Source: Bacteroidales bacterium (lineage in GTDB: Bacteria > Bacteroidota > Bacteroidia > Bacteroidales > VadinHA17). From it: DNA of 36,460 nt. The DNA is taken from assembly GCA_003141525.1 (NCBI GenBank), contig PLML01000048.1:1-36460 (forward strand). Direction: 5' to 3'. This document shows, one piece after another, positions 26,501-33,274 of the stretch (positions are counted from its first letter, which is position 1; the number at the start of each line of letters is the position of its first letter). The notes below the pieces were generated by a model. The model was not told where the DNA came from. It searched no databases and was given only the letters and a program-made list of their open reading frames with translations. Made by a program: the position numbers and the translations under genes.

Positions 26501-26839
26501 TCACCGATCAAGAAGATGATTGTTCAGGATTTTAATGGTGACGGTTATCCTGATGTTCTGGTTGGAGGCAATGATTATACTTATGATGTGGCTACCGGAT
26601 ACTATGATGCAAACAAGGGGATTGTTTTATTGAATAAGGGTGAGAAGCAGGAAAAGGGAAAGCCTTCTTTTGATGTATTAAGCCCGTCTCAAAGTGGAAT
26701 CTTGCTGCAGGGTATGGTAGAGTCATTACTCTATTTTAAAGGAGATACCTCTCTGGTTGTTGCCGGTTTCAACAGAGCAAAAACCGATGTATTTGAGGTC
26801 AGTAAAAAAGGGGATCTGAATAAGAATCTCAATCATTAG
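23507..26839 (+). CDS. FG-GAP/VCBS-repeat lipoprotein with ASPIC/UnbV domain (CRTAC1-like)
   Basis: A 1110-residue surface or periplasmic lipoprotein (Cys17 after FLLISC) with a beta-propeller-type repeat architecture. Fourteen DxDxDGxxD-type loops are visible, for example DLNNDGLED, DYDLDGYLD, DVNKDGYPD, DIDGDGRED, DFNHDGYVD and DFNGDGYPD; each could bind calcium. They fall into two groups (seven before and seven after the middle). Between these lies an ASPIC/UnbV segment (NYLRIKLIGKTGNTMAIGAK, then VKVTWPATRY). That layout implies two seven-bladed propellers joined by a beta-sandwich. Such genes often follow susCD pairs in Bacteroidota, and a glycan-binding or surface-assembly role is likely but unproven. 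It starts 304 bases after susD, beyond a terminator. Confidence 0.88.
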   Translation: MRKFILIFCSVFLLISCSQSPKFQLLSSKQTGIDFNNKIVETDSLNLMKYEYIYNGAGVGIADLNNDGLEDIIFAGNQVSPRVYLNLGNFKFKDITANFAGLTNDQWYSGVTIVDINSDGWPDVYLTSTANKDPQKRKNRLWINNGTKNGMDPTFTEMAEKYGIADTGWSVNAAFFDYDLDGYLDLYVLNNTVSSRMNSKYRAKINDGSAANNDRLYHNNGDGTFTDVTIKAGIVYEGFGLGLAIGDVNKDGYPDIYVSDDFNSNDLLYINQGDGTFRNEIRKYMSYQSRSSMGNDMADVNNDGNPDMFTLDMLPEAYYKRRQTVNGFSYIYYVLEDQYGYEHQYVRNMLHMHNGFLNGEMLPYSEEGQMAGIYQTDWSWSPLFADYDNDGNKDLIITNGYPRDETDKDWTKFKVKAQGNYASDDMLISMAPAVKIPNNAFKNKGDGSFVKRKDWLPQVPSYSYGAAFVDLDNDGDLDYVVNNLDDEAFILRNTTVEKSKKQANYLRIKLIGKTGNTMAIGAKIELWDKGKYQFTENFLTRGYASSVDPIVHFGLGKDVSIDSVKVTWPATRYTSTLKNVAANQTLEINEINSIPSKAVVKVLKKNDLMFNKRENVINYIHEQTDFVDFGLPQKIIPHKFSQVGPRMAKGDIDGDGREDLIIGSTNILPTTVFLRRGNRFEEAKFEGLTTQKEFSESDLAIVDIDNDGNNDVVAVAGGYENKEESEYKHYLYENRNGTFIRTELPIPPFPASVVRACDFNHDGYVDLFVGSRVKKGMFPYANHSWLIINDKGKLTVNAASRLDLGMVTDAIWTDYDKDGWEDLLVAREYNSLVLLKNMNGKELVPQNIPELETHQGIWSSLAVGDFNKDGYDDYIAGNLGDNNRFDISDMYPLQIYAVDLDRDGIIDPLMTAYWPDRYGKMTEYPVNYLDELQGQSNFFKIKFKDYVTFSYASIGDMLDENILKRVEFKLLVNTTSSYILWNDKGKFRWEKLPKALQVSPIKKMIVQDFNGDGYPDVLVGGNDYTYDVATGYYDANKGIVLLNKGEKQEKGKPSFDVLSPSQSGILLQGMVESLLYFKGDTSLVVAGFNRAKTDVFEVSKKGDLNKNLNH

Positions 26840-26880
26840 TTTAATTTGAATCACGACTATTCAGGTGCAGTATCTGCGAG

Positions 26881-27423
26881 CTATTCTATTCTTACCAGAT
26901 CACCCATCCTGTATTTATATTTTACCACCTCTTTACAGGATGAACAATTGCGTAAAGGTGAATTACGTGAGCGCGTAAAAACTTCAGCCGTTATTACTCT
27001 GTCTTTTATTCCAATAATCCTCATATCAGCTTCAATTGACCTGTTCAGCACCATTTTTCCATCTGTTTTAATAAGTATCAGAGACTCTGGCATTTCTGTA
27101 TATCCGTTAAATAAAGAGATAGTAATTATTGCATCTTCATTTTCATCATCATCAATTAGTCCGATTACAATTTTTGAAGGGTCTATGACGTATCTTATCT
27201 GATAAGCATTTGATGTGACATAATTTACCTGCTTCTCGACAACAGTAACAATACCATCCTTTGCAACTGTTTCTTTTGGTTCTTTAAATTTATCCCTTGC
27301 ATATTTGATTGCAACATCCAAGACTTCTTTCTTAATTAAGTTTTCGGATCTGGCTTTATTATCATTATGGGCACATGATAATAACCCGGGGATAAGGAAT
27401 AACATAAAAAAACTCTTTTTCAT
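26881..27423 (-). CDS. Hypothetical lipoprotein
   Basis: A 180-residue protein with a lipoprotein signal (MKKSFFMLFLIPGLLSC, Cys17). The mature part is a mixed alpha/beta domain with an acidic patch IGLIDDDENEDAIITI and a C-terminal pair of cysteines, NCSSCKEV. I do not recognise a family. It is convergent with the large FG-GAP lipoprotein, whose stop is 42 bases away. A candidate -7 box TATTTTTG lies 25 bases upstream of the ATG on the minus strand. It may belong with the two following minus-strand envelope genes. Confidence 0.75.
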   Translation of the reverse strand: MKKSFFMLFLIPGLLSCAHNDNKARSENLIKKEVLDVAIKYARDKFKEPKETVAKDGIVTVVEKQVNYVTSNAYQIRYVIDPSKIVIGLIDDDENEDAIITISLFNGYTEMPESLILIKTDGKMVLNRSIEADMRIIGIKDRVITAEVFTRSRNSPLRNCSSCKEVVKYKYRMGDLVRIE

Positions 27424-27447
27424 AACTACTCAATTATTGAATATTGT

Positions 27448-27455
27448 CAAAAATA
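27448..27455 (-). promoter_or_regulatory. Candidate -7 promoter element
   Basis: On the minus strand TATTTTTG matches TAnnTTTG exactly. A TTTT stretch about 19 bases upstream is the only candidate for the -33 box. It would serve the 180-residue lipoprotein gene. Confidence 0.3.
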
Positions 27456-27561
27456 TAATAAATACAGGATTAGAAAAACTATACTCAATTAATAAAGATA
27501 AAAAATTTAATAATTTTCTCCAGGATTGCATAGATAACTGTACTGCCTTTTACCTTTTGTC

Positions 27562-27975
27562 TTATTTCGTATACTTCAACCTGAGGTCAATGACCTTATC
27601 ATATACAAAATAGCAGGGATTGTCGCACTGTACTTTATCGTATTTTACTCTGGGTGTTGCCGAATCAATTGCAATATATTCGTTGTTTTGAGTGTAATAG
27701 GTACCTGTGGCAGTGTATTTTTTGTTAATCGACACGTTATAATTAAAAGGCGGGTCAAATATCCGATCACTGAAAATCAGAATACTGTCATCCAGATTAC
27801 CTTCATATATATTGATCAAAACCCATCCGTAAGAAAAATCAAGTTTAAATTCCAGGTCTGTCTTTACCGGTTCATCTGCGGTGCAATCCGGACATTTGAC
27901 AAACAGTCCCTGATCTTCACAGGAGAAGAAAATAATCAGGGTAAGCAGGAGAAATATTTTAATTGCAATTTTCAT
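27562..27975 (-). CDS. Hypothetical lipoprotein with CPDC motif
   Basis: A ~137-residue protein; the ATG at 27975 (MKIAIKIFLLLTLIIFFSC) gives a textbook lipoprotein signal, whereas the longer open frame from 27993 would overlap the upstream stop codon. The mature part has VKCPDCTADEP near its start and DNPCYFVY near its end, so four cysteines could form disulfides or bind metal. The remainder is beta-strand rich. No family recognised. It follows the ankyrin protein gene by 8 bases and is very likely co-transcribed with it. Confidence 0.7.
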   Translation of the reverse strand: MKIAIKIFLLLTLIIFFSCEDQGLFVKCPDCTADEPVKTDLEFKLDFSYGWVLINIYEGNLDDSILIFSDRIFDPPFNYNVSINKKYTATGTYYTQNNEYIAIDSATPRVKYDKVQCDNPCYFVYDKVIDLRLKYTK

Positions 27976-27983
27976 AATATTCA

Positions 27984-29435
27984 TTAATACCACTTTAAAG
28001 TTTTCTCTTTTGTCCTTACCTTATCGAAGTAGAGATTATATGCAACGCCAAATCTTAACCAAACCGGACCAATATGATAAAAATCAGAATTCATGTAATC
28101 GGCACCTAACGAAAATGAAAGATCCTTCTTTGTCCATTTAAATGAGATGCCGGGAATAACCAGGAATTTATTCGGAGGTGCACTTAAGGTCCCTTTAAGC
28201 TCATTTCCAAAAGAATAACCTGCTGACAGCAATGTCGACAATACAAAATTGCCTCTGAAAGCGTTATTGGTCAAGTCAAAATCTTTAAACAATCCTGCAT
28301 AAACAACCGAACCTTTATCAAAGTACTGATAGAATATTCCCTCGGATTGTTTAAGCAGAACTCTTGTGTACCATAATTTCGTATCAAATCCAAATATAAT
28401 ACCTGCGTTAAAATATGGTTCCTTGAAAGAAAGGCTTGCTCCTGAATAAATATCATGCAGGAAAAACCTGGAGGAGACCATTATATCAACCTGATCTATT
28501 TCATGACCGATCTTGCCCGGAATTTTAGCATCCTCAAGGATTTTAATAATATCTTTTCTCCTGTATTTTGATGCAACAACAAACGGATTTAAAGAAGGAT
28601 TCCCCTCGTTTGACCATTTGTTCCCAATCTTCATAAGATATGCCACAGCAGCACTTTGATCAGCTATTATTGCAAGTGTCAGCGCATTGTGATTAGAACT
28701 ATTTGTTGCATAAATGTCGACGCCTTTTTCAAAGAGAAGTTGCATTAATAATGTATCACCATTTTGTGCAGCCATCAGAAAAGGTGTATAACCCTCTTTA
28801 TCTCTCGTCTCCATGTTGGCACCATTCTGGATCAGGAGATCCGCAATATCAGCATTGCCGGCCCATATTGAAGCAAGGAGCGGAGTAGATCCCTCAATTG
28901 ATTTTTTATCTATCGAAGCTTCATAATAAAGAAGCATGTCGACAACCTCAAGGTATCCATACACTGATGCATAATGAAGAGATGTAGCACCGTATTTGTC
29001 GGTAGCATCAATATCAGCACCCTCTCTTATAAGGGCTTCCGCTATTTCTGCATTCTGATTTTTTACGGCTATTAAGAGAGGAGTTATATCATGTGACGTT
29101 ATCTTATTTACATCTGACCCGTAATTAATAAGTATTTGCGCAACTTTTGTCTGATTGCTTGAAACAGCAAAGATGAGAGGTGTGGCACCTTGTTCAGTTT
29201 CTGAAAATATATCGGCGCCATTCGTAATAAGCCGGTATATTTCCAGTTCGTAACCTTTAGAGGCCGCAATCATCAGGTTGTAGTCAAGTGAACCTTTAAC
29301 TAATACCGGAATATAATCAGTTGTATCATAATATGCAGTATCAGGATTTGTAACTTGAGAATACACACCTCCTGATATGAAGAGCAGTGTAAGCGCAAAA
29401 AGAATCCGTATATTTTGTAGTCTTAGTGACAGCAT
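27984..29435 (-). CDS. Exported ankyrin-repeat protein with C-terminal beta-barrel-like domain
   Basis: A 483-residue envelope protein. A signal peptide (about 1-26) is followed by about seven ankyrin repeats, residues 52-304, with clear consensus units such as GATPLIFAVSSNQ, GATSLHYASVYGYLEVVDML, GSTPLLASIWAGNADIADLL and GYTPFLMAAQNGD. The last ~165 residues switch to alternating polar/aromatic strands (SSRFFLHDIYSGASLSFKEP, LWYTRVLLKQSEG, RFGVAYNLYF), as in a small outer-membrane barrel. The chain ends KTLKWY. If right, a periplasmic ankyrin solenoid is tethered to the outer membrane by its own barrel. A TAACTTTG box lies just upstream. Partner and function are unknown. Confidence 0.82.
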   Translation of the reverse strand: MLSLRLQNIRILFALTLLFISGGVYSQVTNPDTAYYDTTDYIPVLVKGSLDYNLMIAASKGYELEIYRLITNGADIFSETEQGATPLIFAVSSNQTKVAQILINYGSDVNKITSHDITPLLIAVKNQNAEIAEALIREGADIDATDKYGATSLHYASVYGYLEVVDMLLYYEASIDKKSIEGSTPLLASIWAGNADIADLLIQNGANMETRDKEGYTPFLMAAQNGDTLLMQLLFEKGVDIYATNSSNHNALTLAIIADQSAAVAYLMKIGNKWSNEGNPSLNPFVVASKYRRKDIIKILEDAKIPGKIGHEIDQVDIMVSSRFFLHDIYSGASLSFKEPYFNAGIIFGFDTKLWYTRVLLKQSEGIFYQYFDKGSVVYAGLFKDFDLTNNAFRGNFVLSTLLSAGYSFGNELKGTLSAPPNKFLVIPGISFKWTKKDLSFSLGADYMNSDFYHIGPVWLRFGVAYNLYFDKVRTKEKTLKWY

Positions 29436-29441
29436 AGATTA

Positions 29442-29449
29442 CAAAGTTA
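29442..29449 (-). promoter_or_regulatory. Candidate -7 promoter element of the ankyrin gene
   Basis: On the minus strand TAACTTTG matches TAnnTTTG exactly and ends 7 bases before the ATG, which would give a very short leader. No clear -33 TTTG is seen at the right spacing. Confidence 0.3.
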
Positions 29450-29600
29450 ATTTTTTGATTCTTTTTTTTTGAAAAACCTTTACAGATTATAAATATTTTT
29501 TACAGGAGGTTATATTAAAATATTAATTCAAATCATGTGCCAAAGAGGTTAAAAACCTGATTTATCAAACAAAATAGGAATTTTTTCGTATACTTGGCGT

Positions 29601-30962
29601 ATGAAACGGAATACTTTTTATTTTTGTCTTGTGAAAAACGAATTGAAGTTGAGGAAAAGAATTAAAATATTGTTGGTTACTCTATTGCTATTATTGGTTA
29701 GTTCTAACCCCGGGGCAAAAGAAAACAGTTTTTTCCTTATTGATAAACTTATACCAAATAATATCCGGCTCACAAATAGTTTCTCATCAGGGAATGAATT
29801 TACCGGTGTTGAAAAAACTGTAAATGCTTTTTTAAGAAAGTGGTCAATCGCAGGGACTTCAATAGCTATCGCCAAAGATGGAAAACTGATTTTTGCCCGG
29901 GGATTCGGATATGCCGATACTGCATCAAAAACTGAAACTCAGCCATATAGTCAATTCAGAATTGCAAGTATTTCAAAATTGGTTACAGCTGTTGGCATTA
30001 TGAAGCTTCAGGAAGAGGGAATGCTGGCTCTGACGGATAGCGTTTTTGGTACCAGGGGAATTCTGAATGATCCGTACTACGGAGAACCTAAAGACAAGAG
30101 AGTCTACAAAATAAACGTTGCCGAACTCCTGAGCCATGAAGGCGGATGGACGCAGCGCTATGGAGATCAGATGTTTATGCCCTTGGTGGTAGCGGATAAG
30201 ATGGGAGTAAAACCCCCGGTAGATACAAAGACTATTGTAAAATTTGCCCTTGAGAAAAGACTCCATTATACTCCCGGAACAGAAAAGGCATATTCAAATC
30301 TTGGCTACAGTATCCTTGGCCTGGTAATAGAAAAAGTATCAGGTATGTCATATGAAGATTTTTGCCGGAAAACAATACTGGAACCTCTTGGCATCTATGA
30401 TATGAAAATTGCCGGGAATCTGCCCTCAGAGAAAGCTCCTTTCGAGGTTACGTACTACGAACCTGCCGACGTTTTACTGAAACCTTCAATATATGGGACA
30501 GGTGAGATGGTAACACCCAGTTATGGAGGAAATGATATAAAAGCTCTTGGCGCAGCAGGAGCATGGGTTGCAACCGCTCCTGATCTTATGCGATTATTAC
30601 TGGCTATAGACGGCTTTAAAACTCCTCCTGATATTCTTACCGATCAAAGTATCAGATTTATGACAGATATTAATAATGGATTTGCACCTGTAGGATGGAA
30701 GGGGACAGTTTTAGATGGAACGTGGTGGAGAACCGGGTCTTTTCCCGGCAGCGCCGGTATGATGAAACGGCAATCTGATGGAATATCATGGGTTGTTCTA
30801 TTCAATTCAAGCGCCTGGAATGGTCCTGAAATATACTCCTATATCAATAACATGATGTATCGTGTATTATCCAAAATAAACCCATGGCCTGAATATGACC
30901 TATTCAGTTACTCCCTGCCAATACCTCTGAAGGCAAATCTAACTGAATATTTGAGCAGGTAG
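29601..30962 (+). CDS. Serine hydrolase of the beta-lactamase class C/PBP4 family
   Basis: A penicillin-recognising-fold serine hydrolase (esterase or D-aminopeptidase type). The nucleophile motif SxxK is Ser123-Ile-Ser-Lys126 (FRIASISKLVTA). The second motif is Tyr231-Ser-Asn233 (AYSNLGYSILG). The third box is likely WRTGSFPGSAG near the C-terminus. Residues 20-35 are a hydrophobic export segment after a long basic lead, so the true start may be further inside. At 453 residues it is complete. It ends two bases before the SRAP gene, suggesting a shared transcript although no functional tie is obvious. It is more likely a peptidase/esterase than a drug-resistance enzyme. Confidence 0.85.
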   Translation: MKRNTFYFCLVKNELKLRKRIKILLVTLLLLLVSSNPGAKENSFFLIDKLIPNNIRLTNSFSSGNEFTGVEKTVNAFLRKWSIAGTSIAIAKDGKLIFARGFGYADTASKTETQPYSQFRIASISKLVTAVGIMKLQEEGMLALTDSVFGTRGILNDPYYGEPKDKRVYKINVAELLSHEGGWTQRYGDQMFMPLVVADKMGVKPPVDTKTIVKFALEKRLHYTPGTEKAYSNLGYSILGLVIEKVSGMSYEDFCRKTILEPLGIYDMKIAGNLPSEKAPFEVTYYEPADVLLKPSIYGTGEMVTPSYGGNDIKALGAAGAWVATAPDLMRLLLAIDGFKTPPDILTDQSIRFMTDINNGFAPVGWKGTVLDGTWWRTGSFPGSAGMMKRQSDGISWVVLFNSSAWNGPEIYSYINNMMYRVLSKINPWPEYDLFSYSLPIPLKANLTEYLSR

Positions 30963-30964
30963 TC

Positions 30965-31699
30965 ATGTGCTTTACTGTAAATGTTAATCTTATCAAAGAG
31001 GAACTTGAAAACCGGTATGGTGCCACCTTAATAGATCCTGACAAGTACAGGCCAAGTTATTATTATCATGCTTTCAGTCTTCCGTCTATCCCCGCCATAT
31101 GTTCTGGAAATCCTTCAAAAATTCGACTCTTAAAGTGGGGATTGATACCAGCATGGACTAAAAGTTCTGACGAAGCGAACATAATAAGGTACAAGACTTT
31201 TAATGCCCGATCGGAGAGTATAGCTACGAAACCTTCATATTCTTCTTCTTTCCGTTCAAAAAGATGTATTATACCTGTCAAGGGCTTCTTCGAGTGGCAA
31301 CATGTTGGCAATGAAAAAATTCCGTGGTATATTTATCATGTTGAAAATGAAGTGTTATCGATCGCGGGAATTTACGACGACTGGATTGAGGATAACACAG
31401 GTGAGGTTTTAAGTACTTTCTCAATTGTCACAACCGGGGCCAATGATCTGATGGCCGGGATCCACAACTCTGGAAAACGGATGCCTGTCATTCTCAATAA
31501 ATCTTCAGAAACCAGATGGATTGATCTTTCAACCTCACAATCAGATGCTCTTGACCTGTTAGCTCCATCTCCTTCGGAAATTCTTAAAGCTCATACCATA
31601 AGCCCCCTGGTTAATGCCAGATCATCAAACCGGAATACACCGGAGGTGATTCAACCATACAATTATCCTGGCGGAAATTTGTGTTATTCTGATAGATAA
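30965..31699 (+). CDS. SRAP-domain protein (YedK/HMCES type)
   Basis: A cytoplasmic guard of abasic sites in single-stranded DNA that forms a thiazolidine DNA-protein crosslink through its N-terminal cysteine. Met1 removal exposes Cys2. The active-site residues are in place: Asn80 in FNARSES, Glu110 in GFFEW and His167 in AGIHNSGKRMPVIL. At 244 residues it is full length. Its ATG comes 2 bases after the stop of the serine hydrolase. A repeat-bounded mobile unit begins 7 bases after its stop codon. Confidence 0.92.
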   Translation: MCFTVNVNLIKEELENRYGATLIDPDKYRPSYYYHAFSLPSIPAICSGNPSKIRLLKWGLIPAWTKSSDEANIIRYKTFNARSESIATKPSYSSSFRSKRCIIPVKGFFEWQHVGNEKIPWYIYHVENEVLSIAGIYDDWIEDNTGEVLSTFSIVTTGANDLMAGIHNSGKRMPVILNKSSETRWIDLSTSQSDALDLLAPSPSEILKAHTISPLVNARSSNRNTPEVIQPYNYPGGNLCYSDR

Positions 31700-31705
31700 A
31701 AGGCT

Positions 31706-31737
31706 TAACGGCGTAACGGCATAACGGCATAACGGTT
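31706..31737 (+). repeat. Left terminal inverted repeat, tandem 8-mers
   Basis: Four tandem copies of TAACGGCN (TAACGGCG, TAACGGCA twice, TAACGGTT), followed by a decayed TAAAGG. The reverse complement of 32319-32350 matches 27 of 32 positions. Confidence 0.85.
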
Positions 31738-31792
31738 TAAAGGTGTTCACATTCGAGACGTTTAGAGGTAGTTGTTACCGTTATTGTTCCGG

Positions 31793-32146
31793 TTAATTAC
31801 TCCTTGCTTTAATAAGTTTCATAAGCATCACTGAAATGATTTGGCAATCATTTACCAGGCCGTCGGTGGTTTCAGAATCAAGATATCCAATTTCATGGGC
31901 AATGATAAGTTGAGTCAACAATTCTGCTGTTGACCCTTTAGCAATATAAAAATGACGGATAGATTGTTTATCTGTTTCTAATTCATCTCCTTCGGCAATA
32001 TTAGAAGGTATGCTTACGGCTGATCTCTGGATTTGATCCTTTAGACCCAAATCTTTTGAAAGCGATGGTTTAGAAGTAAGTTTGTAAATCTTGATGGCAA
32101 GTTCTTTTGCGATCTGCCATACACGAAGCTTTTGAAAATTTCCCAT
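31793..32146 (-). CDS. Four-helix-bundle protein (23S rRNA intervening-sequence protein family)
   Basis: A 117-residue all-helical protein of the IVP family: GNFQKLRVWQIAKELAIKIY at the start, then LKDQIQRSAVSIPSNIAEG, FYIAKGSTAELLTQL and a last helix VMLMKLIKARSN. These are all hallmarks of the family found inside 23S rRNA intervening sequences and, as a standalone gene, scattered through Bacteroidota genomes. Relatives form pentamers and one class (bAvd) serves diversity-generating retroelements; no reverse transcriptase or variable repeat is seen here. The gene is the only cargo of the repeat-bounded unit. Its biochemical job is unknown. Confidence 0.9.
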   Translation of the reverse strand: MGNFQKLRVWQIAKELAIKIYKLTSKPSLSKDLGLKDQIQRSAVSIPSNIAEGDELETDKQSIRHFYIAKGSTAELLTQLIIAHEIGYLDSETTDGLVNDCQIISVMLMKLIKARSN

Positions 32147-32318
32147 AATGCAGCGATTTTAAGTTATTAAATAAATTAGCACATAGAGTAAAGATAAAAA
32201 TTTTCTTAGAAAACAATCAGATTTGTGGCATTGTCCGGAAAGCTCTCTCGTTTTTCAACGAACCAATTCATCATCCTGCGTTTTCATCATTGTGTCGTCA
32301 TGACAACAAGACGTATCA

Positions 32319-32350
32319 CACCGTTATGCCTTTACGCCTTTACACCGTTA
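32319..32350 (-). repeat. Right terminal inverted repeat
   Basis: Read on the minus strand as TAACGGTG, TAAAGGCG, TAAAGGCA, TAACGGTG: the same 8-base tandem pattern as the left end, with five mismatches over 32 bases. Its first TAA is the stop codon of the TonB-like gene. Confidence 0.8.
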
Positions 32351-33100
32351 TTGCGCCACAAACTGATATGTCAGCATACCAAGCTGAATCCTGGGCGCAT
32401 TGACGTCAGGATTAAATCTGGATAACAGGGCCGTATTTACTGCCGTTTCAATAAGGCAGGGATCTGAGGCAGTACTTTCTCTATCAACAACCTGTGCCTT
32501 CTGGACAATTCCATTCTGGTCGACTTCAATTGACAGGACGACTGTACCTGATCCTTCACATTTATAGATCGGAATTGGCAGATAAAGATGATTACGGCCA
32601 ATCAGGTCATAAAAGATCCTTGTTGGACCCTTATAATTTGCAGCCATTTCCTGTGAAGAACTGGGCTTAACTTTCTTTTTCCCACTCACAGTATCCTTTT
32701 CAACGGTAAGGTTTTCATTCCCCGCGGATTCATTCAGTTTTTTTTGTTCATCAATATAATTATCAACTCCCAGTTTGCCGCTTTTAATAAGCTCCTCTTT
32801 GACCTTGTCTATATAATCTGAAGGATTTATCTTTTCTGTAGATTTGCTGGATAGATTTCTGGCGATATTCAGCATCTCCTCATCACCTTTTAGAACTTTT
32901 TCAACAGATGTTGCAGGTACCTCAATTATCTTTTCCTTTTTTGTCACGCGCTCTGCCTCAGGTGCAAGCTCTACCTGATATTCAGCTGCCATAACTTTCT
33001 GTATTGATCTAAGTTGCAATGACATGAATATTATTCCGGCAATCAGATGAATAATCAGTGTACCCAGAATACCAGCCTGTTTCCCTTTAGTTTTTCTCAT
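32348..33100 (-). CDS. TonB-like energy transducer with one N-terminal membrane helix
   Basis: A 250-residue inner-membrane-anchored protein. A basic start (MRKTKGKQ) leads to one transmembrane helix, residues ~11-30. A charged, Lys/Glu-rich periplasmic linker (~40-160) follows, then a TonB C-terminal-like domain: GSGTVVLSIEVDQNGIVQKA and LSRFNPDVNAPRIQLGMLTY. The middle lacks the Pro-Glu/Pro-Lys repeats of classical TonB, so it is an atypical member; it could energise a TonB-dependent transporter such as the susC product, but its location gives no specific link. The stop codon lies in the right repeat of the mobile unit. Confidence 0.72.
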   Translation of the reverse strand: MRKTKGKQAGILGTLIIHLIAGIIFMSLQLRSIQKVMAAEYQVELAPEAERVTKKEKIIEVPATSVEKVLKGDEEMLNIARNLSSKSTEKINPSDYIDKVKEELIKSGKLGVDNYIDEQKKLNESAGNENLTVEKDTVSGKKKVKPSSSQEMAANYKGPTRIFYDLIGRNHLYLPIPIYKCEGSGTVVLSIEVDQNGIVQKAQVVDRESTASDPCLIETAVNTALLSRFNPDVNAPRIQLGMLTYQFVAQ

Positions 33101-33247
33101 ACAATGCGAAATTATAAATTATTAAGCACTATAAAGTATGTACTTAGTAAAAACACACAGTGCTTGTTTATCAGCATTTTAAGTATTTCAGCATATTTCA
33201 TATTTTAATATAATTTCGGCATTTTAATATAGGATTAATATAATCAT

Positions 33248-33255
33248 TATCTTTG
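33248..33255 (+). promoter_or_regulatory. Candidate -7 promoter element of the integrase gene
   Basis: TATCTTTG matches TAnnTTTG exactly, 19 bases before the ATG at 33275. The following GGTGTaaccaacacACACC is a short inverted repeat overlapping the likely transcript start and might be an operator. No convincing -33 TTTG is present. Confidence 0.4.
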
Positions 33256-33274
33256 GTGTAACCAACACACACCA

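Larger units (their letters stand above)
31706..32350. mobile_element. IVP-type mobile unit with terminal inverted repeats
   Basis: A 645-bp unit carrying one gene (the four-helix-bundle protein) between imperfect inverted repeats made of 8-base units. It fills the space between two convergent genes exactly: it begins 7 bases after the SRAP stop, and its right end supplies the TAA stop codon of the TonB-like gene. The 32147-32318 part has no gene that I can support. No target duplication is evident. Treating it as mobile is an inference from its shape. Confidence 0.55.

Noticed and set aside
29601-30962. Antibiotic-resistance beta-lactamase
   Set aside because: SxxK and YSN fit the family, but the third motif and context match general class C-like serine hydrolases/esterases; nothing supports resistance.
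31793-32146. Diversity-generating retroelement suggested by the IVP/bAvd-like protein
   Set aside because: No reverse transcriptase, template repeat or variable target gene is present in the window.
33101-33274. tRNA attachment site next to the integrase
   Set aside because: No cloverleaf-capable sequence or T-loop consensus was found on either strand around the integrase or elsewhere in the window.
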